64,000 nucleotides of DNA from Brevipalpus yothersi (taxonomy: Eukaryota > Arthropoda > Arachnida > Trombidiformes > Tenuipalpidae). The DNA is taken from NCBI GenBank assembly GCA_003956705.1, contig QZCP01000109.1:1-64000 (forward strand). Reading direction: 5' to 3'. The translations under genes were made by a program, and so were the position numbers. Below are positions 34,846 to 48,057 of this stretch, piece by piece (the first letter of the stretch is position 1; each line of letters begins with the position of its first letter). The notes beneath the pieces were generated by a model. The model ran no database searches. It was not told the DNA's origin and saw nothing but the letters and a program-made list of their open reading frames with translations.

Positions 34846-35487
34846 TCATTCTTGAGCAAGCTCTTCAGCTTCTTCAATTGATGTCGAAAACATATCAGCT
34901 CCTGTTTGAAGGTGCCTAAGTTGAGCATCTTGAATCTCCTCTTTTGTGGTGTTAATTTCTAATCGCTCTCCAGAAACGTAAGCATCGATCACTAGATTAC
35001 CATAAGTTTGTCTGAATAAATTTTCAGCTGTTAAAGGTTCACTTGTAACATCTTGAACACGATAAGACACATAAGGTTTCAGCTGGAAGCCAGTCAAATC
35101 GGGTACCATAAGTTCGGGTTCCATTTCTTTGACATAGACAAACTTTTTACGGAACCAATAACCTGGATATCGAATTCCCAGAGGATCACGACTCATCGGA
35201 TAATCATAAAATCCATATTTATACGCTTCATTGGGTATTTTCTCCGCCTCATGAGCATTCTTTACATTAGGGACTGAAGTAGATTGGTGAAAGAAGAGAT
35301 TATCAATAATCATTTCCAGAAAATAGAAGAGAGATAAAATTCATCACTTACTTATGAATCTACGAAGATTTTTCAAAGAATCACACACTTTTGGTGTAGT
35401 GTGAATACTGCTTGATGAGTTGATTGTAGGAAATCTTTTCGAAGATAGCAAAGATCTATTGAGATGTGTGATTGATGAGGAGGCCAT
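34846..35487 (-). CDS. MRPL41: Mitochondrial large ribosomal subunit protein mL41
   Basis: Two exons on the minus strand, 35352-35487 and 34846-35273, give 187 codons. mL41 is a structural protein of the mitochondrial 39S subunit. The diagnostic block is VPDLTGFQLKPYVSYRVQD, followed by the family's EPLTAENLF. The N-terminus (MASSSITHLNRSLLSSKRF) is basic and hydroxylated without acidic residues, as expected for a mitochondrial targeting peptide. The extension YGFYDYPMSRDPLGIRYPGY lies upstream of the core. Its start is about 550 bp from the divergent INTS10 start. Confidence 0.92.
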
Positions 35488-35740
35488 GATCGGAAAAATC
35501 TCACCAATTAGGCGAATCGATTGAAGATTTTCAATCCACAATCAAATCAACAGATCAACATGAACCATAATAAACAAAGCGGCATGAAGTTTTGATTGTG
35601 TATCATGAACTGAACAGACGCAATACTGACAAACCCATGAATGAAACTGCTTCGACTCATTTCAATTTAAATGTTTTTCAAGCAGACTTCGAACTGCCTT
35701 TCCAGAACGATAATACTGTCGACTTTTCATCGAAAATTTT

Positions 35741-35923
35741 ATGATTAATTCAATCAATGATGAGAATTTTGATTTTTCACTTCTTCCCTTAGCTTTGATT
35801 TGGCTGATTGCTATCAGTCAGTGGTCTATGGCCGATGTCATGGAGAAGGAAAGGAGGGCAAAAACTTTGACTCAGAACAAACAATGTTTGTTGACTATTA
35901 AAGATCCGTCTACATGGTTTTGA
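35741..35923 (+). CDS. Small ORF with one hydrophobic segment, hypothetical
   Basis: 60 codons with ATG start, lying between the divergent mL41 and INTS10 genes. Residues about 14-27 (LLPLALIWLIAISQ) form a possible membrane helix followed by a charged tail (MEKERRAKTLTQ). No family recognised. It may be a microprotein, an upstream ORF in INTS10 5' sequence, or chance. Confidence 0.25.
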   Translation: MINSINDENFDFSLLPLALIWLIAISQWSMADVMEKERRAKTLTQNKQCLLTIKDPSTWF

Positions 35924-36036
35924 AACCTTGATGTTTGGATCATATTTTGAAATGTTTTGTTTAATTTCTCGATGATGTGTTGATAATGTGATTTTTCATG
36001 AGCTTATAATAGTCTGTTCAACTGTGTTCAGCAATC

Positions 36037-37782
36037 ATGGTGAAAAGTAAACCATTTGAAAGCTTACCAGCCGGCGATGAGGACTTGGAATGTTGTTGTA
36101 TAAAAAAGCTAAATAATGTATTGTTAAAGGGGGCCATCACTTGGCTAAATCATGGTTCTTGACGACATCGAATTTGTTTCCCGATTCATCTATGATCGAG
36201 GTAGTGTAGAATTTGAGGAATTTTATCACTCTCTGTCCATCTAACCTAGGTAATATGTCGCTAATGTCTTCTCTCTCTCATTATTTCCTAGTTCGAAAGG
36301 TATTTGATGGCTGGTAATGAGGGTGATTTGGCAGATGCTTTGGAACATTTCAATGAAATATTTATCAGAAAAAAATTAGACGACCTAATCGTTGTTGAAG
36401 AGATGAAAAAGATTGTGAATTCTATGATGGATCCACAAGACTCTCCTGAATCCAATTTTTATCGCAATTTGTTCCATAGTTTCTCCTCTGAGGCTCAGTA
36501 CCAGTTTTTGATTGCGATGATGAATATTGCTTCCAGTGTTCCACAATCATGTCAACTCATGTTACTCATCATGAAAAGATTTCCAGAGAAAGTTAATGAG
36601 CATCTTCTCTTGCTACTTTCTTTGATCAATAGAGCGGAAAGTGAGAGATTAGAGCCGAAAGATATTGAAATGGATGGAATAAATTTAGCGAATTCAATTC
36701 AAGATGCTGGCTCAGATTTTTTCGATATACTATTAGTATTTGGCATATTTTCTGTTATCCTATCGAATGATTCTAATTTAAGTGTACCTCAAGTAATCCC
36801 TCTATCTCTTCTCGATCGAGCTATCAACTTTTTCATCAGATCAAGCTCAATTTTACAAGTTTCTAATGGAGAAGATAAAGATAATCAAATTAACCTCCTT
36901 AATTGTGAAGCGACAGCCCAGTTCGATGAAGTGTTTAATATGTTTGGTCAAAAGCTTGATTGGGATCTTCTCGTCTCGGAATTACCTCGTTCTGCTGGTA
37001 ACTTTCTCTCGGGTGTATTGCTTTCTACCTTGTAAAGAATACAGACTTATTATTCAACTCTTTCCGTGGTCAACACATCAGAACACTCTGATGGACCCAT
37101 CGACTTGAGCTCAGCTAAAGTGAAAACTGAGTGTACTGATATAAATGGACTCAGGCATACTTTTTATGCTGCTCTTCTACTTTTTCTGAAATGTTTTACA
37201 CCATATATTCAAGAAACCGCTGGGAAGCTTGTGTTGGTTGAACATGGGACATCTTGTAAAGGCGACCCTATGAAAAAGCGAAAGATATTTCTCAAGAACA
37301 CATCTCCACTGATTGTCACCGATAACTCAGAGCTACAGGAGAATTTGATTGTTTCTGCACAGTGTCACGATTTTTTTATGGCTGACTCTAACTTACAGAA
37401 AGGTATTTTTCTCATCTTTATTCACGTTTTCCTTCTAACTCTATTCTTATCTTTCCAGAACTTTTAACAAAGATGGATGGTTTTGGGCTCATTAATTCCA
37501 GAGCTTACCAGATTTTCAAGCAAGATCTTCTAATTTACAAGGTTCGAGAACATTTCCTCTCTTTTCTCTTCGAACAAGGCATCATACGCATAATGTTTTA
37601 TTAGTTGGAAGTTGTCTGGTTAACAAAAACTAGAAATGATTACCTATGGTAATCTGTAAACGATAAAGATTTATTATAAGCTCAATGTCTTTTCAAAATC
37701 GAAAAACGTTTATGTTTAAGTCATCGGAACTATTCAACTTGATAGTCAACATCTAAATGATATGATCAATCGGATTGATGAC

Positions 37783-37862
<80 letters not shown>

Positions 37863-38780
37863 AGGGAAGTTATAAAGAATCATATCTACAGTTGATGTCT
37901 TCTTCTTTGGTGAGCTACAATTATCCTTTGGCCCTTAAATACTCTGTAGAGGCAGTTTCTAAGCTCCACCGAATGTCAAATGATAAAGATAATGAAGCTT
38001 AAAGCAAGGACTTACCCTTCAATGCCAACGCTAATGGAAGACAATTTTTTTTCATCAAATTTTATGCCTCAAACATTCTCTCATACTGCATAGAAGTCAT
38101 CATTTCATGCCTCAAAGATAAATTTCTGCTCTCAGTGCTCATGCCACCTGATCATGGTGTTGGACATCTGATTGTTCTGACTCAATACAACTGGCCTAAG
38201 GAGGCAGATCTTTTCCTCAAATGCATAGCAACTATTCGAAAGCCGACTTCAGGGTCTCCAGCAACTCTAGCCAAATTTTTTTACCCTCCTTTCTGTGATT
38301 ATATTTTCAATCCCGATATGTTGGAAGAGTTTATGGCTCTGGTCAATTCGGATGGAATCATAATCGAACTCAAAGAACAAGCTCCATGTAAGAGATCAAA
38401 TAATTTATCATGACATAACTACTCATGTTTTCTCCCTTTTTTTCAGTAGTTACACCGTTAAGTAAGATTACCAAGTCTTCCAAATCGATGATGCACACGC
38501 AGAGTAGGCAAAAATGCGAGAGAAGAAATCAAGACAACATTAGTTAATCAGATGCCACAAAGCAAATTAACATTAAATGACGCTCTCTTTGTGTCTTTCA
38601 TTTCATCTCAACTCAGAGAATTACCATAGATGGGATGAATTCATATCGCATAAACTCTTATTGGCTCATATCGACCTCAAGAAATTGAACAAAAGAGAAA
38701 TTCCTATTGAGAGTGAGGAACAAAAAATTTGCTGCTTCTTTCCATCGTTTTAATTCAGAGGAAATGGATTGCTCTTAGAA
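36037..38780 (+). CDS. INTS10: Integrator complex subunit 10, with anomalies
   Basis: INTS10 is a helical-repeat subunit of the Integrator complex, which processes snRNA 3' ends and attenuates transcription. Matches to the vertebrate protein run through AKSWFLTTSNLFPDSSM (N-terminus), LLIMKRFPEKV, LLIYKGSYKES, NILSYCIEVIISC and GVGHLIVLTQYNWPKEADLF, NPDMLEEFMALVNSDG. Proposed exons: 36037-36198, 36292-36997, 37082-37402, 37459-37541, 37865-37974, 38041-38387, then 38447 onward. Odd points: (1) the first exon needs a +1 shift at a run of five G (36127-36131) to keep homology. (2) The in-frame TAA at 37033 falls in an 84-nt in-phase intron (GTAACT...ATCAG). (3) The in-frame TAA at 38000 could fall in a 66-nt intron with a weak GTCAAA donor. 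(4) The C-terminus is unclear. An FHRFNSEEM-like end at about 38690-38777 resembles the family C-terminus but lies in another frame. The true CDS ends are therefore uncertain. Confidence 0.75.
37786..37860 (+). repeat. (CT)n microsatellite acting as polypyrimidine tract
   Basis: About 37 CT units end 4 bases before an INTS10 exon (TTAG|GGAAGT). The repeat itself fills the place of the polypyrimidine tract of this intron. Confidence 0.9.
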
Positions 38781-38997
38781 AAAATTCGGCATCTTATTGC
38801 CTTTGCCTTTGATTGTGGCTGAAGAGTGAATCATCCAAGAAAATGAAGAAAATAGGGATAGCAATTAAAGCGTAAAATCTCTCCAATATGAATCGATCAT
38901 ATCAATCGATCAAATTTTGACATAATAAATTTTAGATTCAGATTAGTACCCTCATGATAGGAGAATCTAGGTGAGAAAATTTTTGATAATTTAATTC

Positions 38998-40289
38998 TCA
39001 AGTAGAAATATGTTCACGCCATCGAATACGTTGTTGGTAATATTCGATTACCAGGGAAGGCCATCTCTTATTACCAATTGATGATGGGACTGAAAAATAA
39101 GAAGAAAGGAATGGGAATCCATTTCGCGTCATTCGCAGTCGATTGGGGGGGGGGAGAAAATCAATCATTTGACACAACTGAACTTTCTAGATAATCTCGA
39201 TTAGAAATATAAATATCAGTCAAGAAAATTGGAGACTAACCTAAATTTCTTTCAAGTTTATTTTTCCATTTCACAATCAGCATGAGACCCTCCGGACTTT
39301 GGGTAACTCCAACCACTTTCTCTGGTACAAGTGAGGGGTCAATTTTTCGCAAAATGCTCTCCGGCTCAATGTCATCACTGGCATTTTCCTTGTTGGCTTT
39401 CATTTTGGCTGTTTTTTTCTCTTGAGAATCGGAAGAGCCGAAGCTATCACTGGTTTCATTTGTCTTTTGGACCATGGGAACAGCTATTAGTGATTCACCG
39501 TTACTCACAGAACTACCAGGAAGATCAACGTTTTTTCCTTTCTCTCTGCAGAAACAATAAATGAAAATGAATCAGAATTCCCCAGAATCAGTGGTCCAAT
39601 GATTTTCACTTGGGCTTCAAAAAATCGTTGATACGCTTAAAGAAAATTAAAATGATGAAATTGATATCGAATCACGACAGTCGGAAAAAGGTTTCCTCTC
39701 TCTCTCTACATACATGTAAAGGCTTCCAATAACGAAGGAAATCCTACTCCCTTCTCATCACATTACAATTTGAACCTTCAAATCAACATTATCAATGACA
39801 CAGGTCGCGTGTGATGAAAATATTGATGGCCTTATCGGCGCAAAAATTTTTCCAACTTATGGGTTTGAGAGGCGCAAAAAAAACAGGAAAAAAAATTACT
39901 TACAAAGCTTTACGCTCAAATTCTTTGATCAATTCTGTGCAACACAAATTTTCTTCTGGCTCCCAAGTGTTTTGTGAATGATCATAATCTTTCCTGTGAA
40001 AGTATTATCAAAATAGGATTATTAGTGAAGATCAATCTTTTTTTTGGGGCGAACAGAGTTTATCGAGAAAAATTCTCTCACTCTTATCAAGTGTAAAACC
40101 AACAGAGTGGTTAGTGTTTGTGTGTGTATGATAATGAGAGAGAAAGAGAGAGGAAAATAAAACAATCAATAAGAAAATTAACCATTTTAGAAGATACTCA
40201 ATCTTTCCGTCAACCACTCGCTTGTCCACAACTTCCTCGACAACCCATTCATTTTCACCAAGTCCTTTGTCACGTCTTTTGCGACCCAT
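38998..40289 (-). CDS. HP1: Heterochromatin protein 1 (chromo and chromo shadow domains)
   Basis: Four exons on the minus strand join in frame to 197 codons: 40183-40289, 39904-39993, 39241-39545 and 38998-39089. HP1 binds methylated H3K9 through its chromodomain and dimerises through its chromo shadow domain. The chromodomain (about 14-65) reads EWVVEEVVDKRVVDGKIEYLL, then W, then NTWEPEENLCC, with the aromatic cage positions in place (W of EWVV in the usual Tyr position). A charged, Lys-rich hinge follows. The shadow domain (about 125-195) has PEKVVGVTQSPEGLMLIVKW and PSLVIEYYQQRIRW. Length fits the family (fly HP1a 206). It is convergent with INTS10. Which HP1 paralog (a, b or c) cannot be told. 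Confidence 0.93.
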
Positions 40290-41617
40290 CACTAAATCAG
40301 ACCCAAATTAGTCAACAAAAGTTGACCAGTCAAAATAAATAGACACTCAAAATTTATCCACAAACACAGCAGCAACAGCCAATCAAATTCAATTTTCAAC
40401 TTTGACCAAACCACATCAGATCAAAAATTAGCCAAGGCCTGGACAAACTAGAAAGCAAACACAATAATAATAATGATAATGTTGTTATTAAGATTTATTT
40501 GATTGGCATCATTTACCAACAGCTGATTCTAAGCATTCAAACACTTTTATCATGCTTCTCATGTAACAGTTCGTGATATGCTATACAGTAGTAAGGTGAG
40601 TAAGTTGAACAGGTAATTTGATGCGGTTTCCTTTTCTTAGCAAAAAAGTGAAAGTGATTCCATAGTTAATTAGTAGCCAATTTTAATTTTTCTCATATTT
40701 TTGATGATTTTAATTAACTCCTACAACATTCCACATCTCTCTAGTTACGAGTTGGAGTTGAAAAAAGCTTCTCGAAAGACTTGATTTAAAAAAGCGTATG
40801 CATATCTAGATGGCGTAAGTGTCTACGTATCGCAAACATTGCTGTGTTGAGAGACATCTATTGAGTGAACTTATATGCAAGATGGAATAATATTGGGCAC
40901 TAGATGGCGGCACTATTGGAAAAAAATTGGCCAATTTTTTTGTATGAGCCCGGTCAGAGATGAAAAAGGATAAAATTTCAAATAGATTCAAAATTTTGTC
41001 ACTTTTTGCATTTATCGATATTGCATGCGATCGTTATTAAGAGACAATTTTTGAAGACACCAGCAAAATTTCCAGATTGCCGTCCGTTGGGTTCAGGATT
41101 TGCTTTTGACCAAGTTTGCATGGATAGTTTTTTTTACCATTCATCTACAGACTATACCAAAGACGTTCGCATGCAAACTATTGCTAACCGAATAGAGTAG
41201 ACACACACACACACAGGATGCTGGGTTCGAGCGTCCTGGACATGGACTGAGGTTTGCCTGTTCCAGAGACACCGCAAAAAATAAGAGTAGGAGAGATTGA
41301 ATGAGGCACAAGTAAAAGTGGGAGCATCCAAAATGGGCTCCGGCCGACAATCCCTGGGCTGACCTATGGCCTAGGGCCTCACGATTTCAAGACGAACATT
41401 TGGAGCCCGACAAGTAGCCCTTCAGAGGAGACTTTGACGCTCACGGTGCATATATAGATTTTTACCAAAGCACTATTGAGATCTAATTTTTGGTGTTTTG
41501 GGCGTGCAAAAGACTTGAAAAAGGGTTTCTCTTTCAGGGAAGATGACCAGCATGGTGAACATGTGAAGGCTTGCTTGCTCGAACAAGAAGATTAGCAGCA
41601 AATAAGACCGCAAATCG

Positions 41618-41619
<2 letters not shown>

Positions 41620-41661
<42 letters not shown>
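41620..41661. repeat. (CT)n microsatellite
   Basis: About 21 CT units without interruption. Confidence 0.95.
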
Positions 41662-41664
<3 letters not shown>

Positions 41665-41873
41665 TCTGAACTGATGGATGAAGCAAAGATTAAAGACTTA
41701 GTCAACGGACAGTGATTAAGTGGTATGTTCCACCAGTGATGCAAAGAAAAAATGCAAGAGAAGAATCTTAAACACAATCAGAGTGACGATCTGTGGATCT
41801 CCATCTTTTTCCAGTTTGCATTCGTTTATTCTGATATTCTAATTCCCTTATGCCAAACACTGTCTTCAATCTT

Positions 41874-41880
<7 letters not shown>

Positions 41881-41923
<43 letters not shown>
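41881..41923. repeat. (CT)n microsatellite
   Basis: About 21 CT units followed by a CTTT-rich stretch. Confidence 0.95.
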
Positions 41924-41927
<4 letters not shown>

Positions 41928-43112
41928 TTCTTTCTTTCTTTCCTTCTCTCCATTCCTTCCCTTTCTACACCACAGCGACACTTGACATATTTGCAACTGA
42001 AAATCTCAATATTGATGACAAGTTGAGGCATGAGATTTAATGAAAATAGCAGGAGAGCAGAATAGTAGTGAGAATTGAGTGAGTATAATCGAAAGAGCAC
42101 GCGTTCTGAGGATTTTTATATCATGAATCGATTCCGAAATAATAGTGGCATATAATAGTTGCTAGCAAACGCCTAGATTTGGTCCTATTGGTTGATATCA
42201 CTGTGATCGGTCGGGAATGCGCTTTTGGATCATTCCTGGGAAGCAATGAATGAAGCCTATGGTATTCAGCATCCACTCCCCATGGCTGGATGAATTGAGG
42301 GCGTAAAAGAAGAAAAGAGAATCTCTCTCTCTCTTTCTTTCTTTCTTTCTATTTTCCTTTGGATGCTGAGAGAAAGAGAAAGAGAGAGAAAGTGGACATG
42401 GATATGGGAGTCAGAAAGAAAAACGATATGGGCTAGCGATTCACTTCGCTGATGCGGTAAACATTTTTTCCGTTTAATTTAATGGAAATCAACTCGTGAT
42501 TGACCCCCGAAGTTTTTTTGCCATGCATCCATTTGCACAGTATCAGCTGATCTGATATTGTCCAATCAAATACTAATTCTTCTCTCTAATTCTCGAGTTC
42601 AAATCAATCATCAGCCCTTGAATCTGTTGAAAAAAATTATATCCGCAAATTTTCTTCAGTCAATCTTATTTTTTTCTATGTACTTGTGATCATCATCATG
42701 TTTTCATCTTGAGCTATAATTGTTCCACCGTAGTCATGTACCATAATATTAATGTGCTGCCATTGGATTAATGATCAAAAATCAACCAAAAAATTTTCTA
42801 GTCTCCCCAATTGTTACTGCAAAGTTATCTCCGATCAATTATCATCTTCGTAATGATGACCCACAATCAACTGAATGTTTCCTACACTATCTAGTCAGTA
42901 TTCACATTCCTTCTAGTCAAACGAAACTTTCGAACGGTTTGATGATAATTCTCAAGTTATGATAAGAAATTTTTTCTAGTCTATTTCATTTTGAATACTA
43001 TTGAAACCTATAAAAGGTTCGAATCATGCTACACTCCAAGATCGGATAATATCATACAATTCTCCTGAACCCGATTACATAGCTCGATAAAATCAAGCTA
43101 TATCCCATCAAA

Positions 43113-44119
43113 ATGTTTTCTATCGATACATGGTCCACTAACGGGCCTATTAATCACAATTCCGATCCGTCGATCATTATGGAAACCAAATCATTGTCCA
43201 ACTTTCAACCTCGCAATCATCATCACCACTTGTCTTCTCTCACATCTAATGTCAATTCGAGTGTCCAGCATAACAACAATCCACCATCATCGAATGGAAC
43301 TAATCAGCAACAAAATTCGAACAGTTTGGTAACATTGAACAATAATAATGACAATAAACCATCGAAACAGAAGAGACATCGGACACGATTCACACCAGCT
43401 CAGTTACAAGAATTGGAACGAAGCTTTTCCAAGACTCATTATCCGGATATATTCATGCGAGAAGAACTCGCGGTGAGAATTGGCTTGACAGAATCTAGAG
43501 TACAGGTTAGAATATGTTTTTATTCCTTCTTTTGAAATGATATTCGTAACTTTTTCTACCTTTTAAGCACATAAAAGTAGGCTGCATTACAAGGCTGTAA
43601 TTTCACAAGAATTCTGAATTGAGTTAGAGAATTGATGCTTTGAGAGTCTTGACGATGATTTTTTCAGATGATGTGATTTTCGAGAATTTCACCTGGCAAA
43701 GGAACTTGAATCGAAAGCTCCTTAGTCTAATACCTTTGAGCATAATTTTTGAGTATAAATCATCAGAAATAAGGCTAATACTTTTCTTGATGAATCTGGC
43801 TGGGAATCTATAGGTTGTGAAGGAGGAAAAGAAGCCAAGATGATCTGAAATCGTAACTCTAATACATGATTTTCTTGAATGGATAGGATGTGAGCGATCT
43901 TCTTGGAAGTTTCATAAAACCTAAATTCGTTTTATGAGTAGATCTTGAAATTGAGATTGAAGGAATGAAAGCAAGTTCGAAAATGAAGACTAGATGGCTG
44001 CGTCATGGTGTCTACACGGGAGTGATATTTAGTGAAATATTATGCTTATTTAATACTTTATACTTGTTCATGTTCATTTTGTTCCGGCTCAAAGGACGGC
44101 TAATGGCTTTAGATCAGAT

Positions 44120-44176
<57 letters not shown>

Positions 44177-46844
44177 GAGCAAGTTTGTCCTGAACATCGA
44201 GAGAGTATCTCTTTCATCCTCTATCTCTCGTTTTGCGTCTTGTTCAGGACAGTTTTGAGCGGAAAGATGCCGCGAGGGACTAGGCCAGGTCGCTGTGTAT
44301 AAATCAGAGAGAGAGCGTCTTCTTGCTCCTCTTCTCTCTTCTCCGACATCCAACTTGCGACAAGGATGAGAGAGAGGATGGTGATGAGGATGATAATCTC
44401 GAGAGAGCAAGAGATGAACGTCCGACACCATCAATATCGCTGTCATCAGGCACTTCGATCAGCATCCAGGCCTGTTTCATCCTTCCCTTCTCTCTTCTCT
44501 TCTCTTCTCCTCTTTTCCCTTTCTTGCTCATCTTCATCTTTTGCTTGCTCGCCTGCTTCACTTGCTTACTTCTAAGTGCTCATCCATGTTTTTCTCAAAC
44601 ACCTTCGCCTATTTGTTACTTTCTTGAAAAACACTTTGGAAACCTTTTTCCCTTCTCTCTCTCTCTCTATCTGGAGCTGTTTCTCTGCAAATCTTGTCCC
44701 ATCGAGCACATTTGATATGAAATATTGTTACCAATTTGAGTTGTTTTTTTTCTCTCTACAAGATGATTTGGAATGAGTTTTTCTCTTCTCAATTTTTGCC
44801 TCCTCTTCTCTTTCTTCTCCAATCGAACACCTCTGTTTTCTGAAGTCATTTTTCTTGCCGAATAAGCGAATCCAATGGACATGTTTGCTTGTAGCCACTT
44901 GATGTTTGCCTTCTGATCATCGCTCTCACGGTTCCTTGTCCAATTTGTGTATGTTTGTCTTGTGTTTTGTTATATTCGACCTCCATTTGACCACTTTTCT
45001 CACATCTATATTTTCAAATGAATGGGAAAACTTAACTTCAGTGGGACCAGCCAATCTCCGAATTGCTTGATCCAAAATTGCCTCTCCTACATCACCTTGA
45101 TCTTTGGATAGCCCATCGAATAAACTTTTTTCCCTTATCACTCGCCTTCCAATGAGCTGTGGCAATTTTCCGAAAATTGCGACCCTATTCCTGAAGAGTT
45201 CCACTACTTTTTCTTCTTCTTCTTCTTCTTCTTGATCACTTATAAATGAGTCCCACTTACATCATGAAAATTCTGGGCAACTGATGACTAGAAGGTAAAA
45301 GTAACATCAGTAGCAGTGAGATTGGTGATACTCTTGTGGATAGCTTGAGGATTGAAAATTATGTGAGTGAGTCTGTCAGGTTGAAGATTACAATCAGTTG
45401 ATTACTTGTAATTATACTCGATTAACTGATGGCTTTGCACTTCTGCTGGCCACAAGTAGCTAGGCTCGAAGGGCCATGAAATGAGAAGAGAGAGAGAGAG
45501 AGAGCCTTTCATCGCCTTGTCCAGGGCAATTGAAGTTAAAGCAACTTTTCAACTTCTTCCACTCCATTGGTGTGCTGGTTCACTCCCACCGAGGTTTTTT
45601 TCTTATACAAAATTACATAGGAGCTCTCATATTGAGAATACTGTAAGAAGAAGCGAGAAAAGAAGTATCTGAACAAGAGGAAAGAAGAAGAAGAAGAAGA
45701 AGAAGCAAACATTTTCACTCTACCTTTACCTGGCTCCGGTGAAAAGGCGAGAGATTTACTCTGATCGCGTCTTGGGGATCTTGGAGGATCAATAGAGTAG
45801 TGACACAGTGATTAGCTTGATCAATGGAGCCTCTTCACGGAGTAATAAGATCCAGGCGAGAGGCAAGATGAAGAGAGGTGATAAGAAGAATGGAGAGAGA
45901 AAGAGAAGAAAAAGAAGAGGAAAACCAAGCAAACATCATACTGAATGGCCAGTCTTAAGGCGCAAGGTTTTCACTTTCCTCTCTCTTCATGAGCTTCAAA
46001 GTTTTCGGAAGAAGAAAAAGAGAAAGCTCAACGAAAGTGAAACTTATTCTTCAACTCGTCCGAGAGAATTCATCTCTCCACATTCTGAGCTCGCTTGTAT
46101 CGAATATCGATTAATTTGCTTTTTTTCACTCAAAAACGAAAACATTTATTACATATATGCTCGTTAGAAGCGGAGCATTATTACCTGTGTGTAATAGAAA
46201 GATTTTTTCTGCACTTGAAATTTTCTACCCTATTTAGAATTCAAATTCAATCACAAATCTTCTCATTCTCTCTTTTTTTTCTCTGTATTCTGCATTCTCA
46301 GGTGTGGTTCCAGAATCGACGAGCAAAGTGGAAGAAAAGAAAAAAGTCCGGGAATTTCCTTCGCAATTCTGGAGGCGCACTTCTTCCATCCCATCCTTTA
46401 CCTACCTTTGGAGGAGTCTCCTCACCCACTGATGGCCTGTGTTCCTTCCCTGGTCCCGATCCACGATGGACAATGGGCACAGGTATGTGTTCACCACTCT
46501 TTGGGCCGTTAAAATAGCAGCTACTGTTGCTACTACTCTCTCTCTCTTCTTCTCTTTTCCTCACATACATTACCCTTGATCGGCCTGTTTCCCTAAAAAT
46601 GTTGTTCGTGACAAAAGTGAAACTTTACTGCTTTTATGGGCCTGTTTTTTCTTCTCTCTCTTTCTCTATACTCACATTCATCGATTTGAAACTATTCGAT
46701 AAATTCTGTTGTATGTATGTGCCTTATTGACATCGAAGAGACGCACACACACATATACACACAAAATCGTTGGAAACTTTGAATCTTTTACCTATTCAAT
46801 CGATGAGCCAGAAAGAAATTTTGAAATGTTGTGTAATTTACGAT

Positions 46845-46901
<57 letters not shown>

Positions 46902-46902
46902 N

Positions 46903-46983
<81 letters not shown>

Positions 46984-48011
46984 TTCCCTGGATATACTTG
47001 GAGAGAGGAAAAGACACTAACATACAGAACCCTAGAAGTAGAAGTCCTAGTTCTTCGTTAGACACTGGAAGCAAGATTTCATGCAGAACAAACGAACCTT
47101 GAGCCCTCCTGCTGAAGCCACTGCTTTTGCAAAGCTAAAGATCATTTTCCAAACTACTGTTGCCCTTTGTTGCAAAACGTTTATTGTAATGAGAAGAGTC
47201 GAAATCTTCAAGTTTTACTGCGGTTAACTACAGGGCACAGAGAGATGGAGAGAGAGAGAAAGAAATCGTTTTGTGGATCAATTTCAGTGGAAATTTTTCA
47301 ACCAAGACAAGTAACAGTTAGCTTAAAATCTTAATTTCTGTCAGCCTAGAAAAAAAGCTGAAACTCGAGCAAGGTACTTGTGCACAAGACCACAAGATAC
47401 CAGAGGCCCATACAAGATAGGATGGTCCAGAAATGTGAGAGACTTCCAGTAAAATACTCATCTTTGTGGTCACTCATCGTCTATGTCTTGGGCATTTATC
47501 ACTCTAGTAGCTGGGAGCTGACTGAATATGAGTGGGTGGAACAACCATCAAACTGAAACCGTTAACTTTGGGCTGGTGTGTGTGGAAGGGAGACCAAAAT
47601 TTTCCGCTAATGAATTTGTTTGCCTCAATCTCATCGAAAGAATCTATCTCAAATCTTTGTTCTCACTCTTATACACTTGCGACTTACAGCATCACTTCTC
47701 TTTGATCCGCATCTTCCAAGCATTCACACAAGTCACCTTGAGCTCACAAATTTCTTGCTTGCATTCTTTTTTCTTTCTTTCTTTTCTTTTCACCCTCTTT
47801 TCATTCTGTCTCTTTCTCCTCATCTTTTCCTTTTCCTCCGCCTCCTCCATCTTTCACTTTCTTGACTTCATCTTGGATGCACTTCTTATTCCCTGCAGCT
47901 TGTTCTTTATTTCACCAACAACTATGTCTTGACACTTTTCTCGAGCAATTTCAACTGCCACTGTGACATCCATCAAATATGCATCCAACAGCTTGAGATC
48001 TCTTCTCTCTT

Positions 48012-48057
<46 letters not shown>

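Larger units (their letters stand above)
40290..43112. other. Intergenic with microsatellites and a GC-richer island
   Basis: AT-rich DNA upstream of otp, with CT tracts at 41620-41661 and 41881-41923. 41200-41450 is clearly richer in G and C than its surroundings and contains GGTTCGAGCGTCC, similar to a pol III B box. No gene is supported. Confidence 0.5.

Noticed and set aside
37013..37081. TAA at 37033 as evidence that INTS10 is a pseudogene
   Set aside because: An in-phase 84-nt intron with a good donor (CTG|GTAACT) and acceptor (ATCAG) removes it.
44667..44882. Conserved 71-codon ORF also found at 56586-56801
   Set aside because: The shared frame is explained by the near-identical inverted repeat arms. 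The composition is Lys/Arg-rich with no motif.
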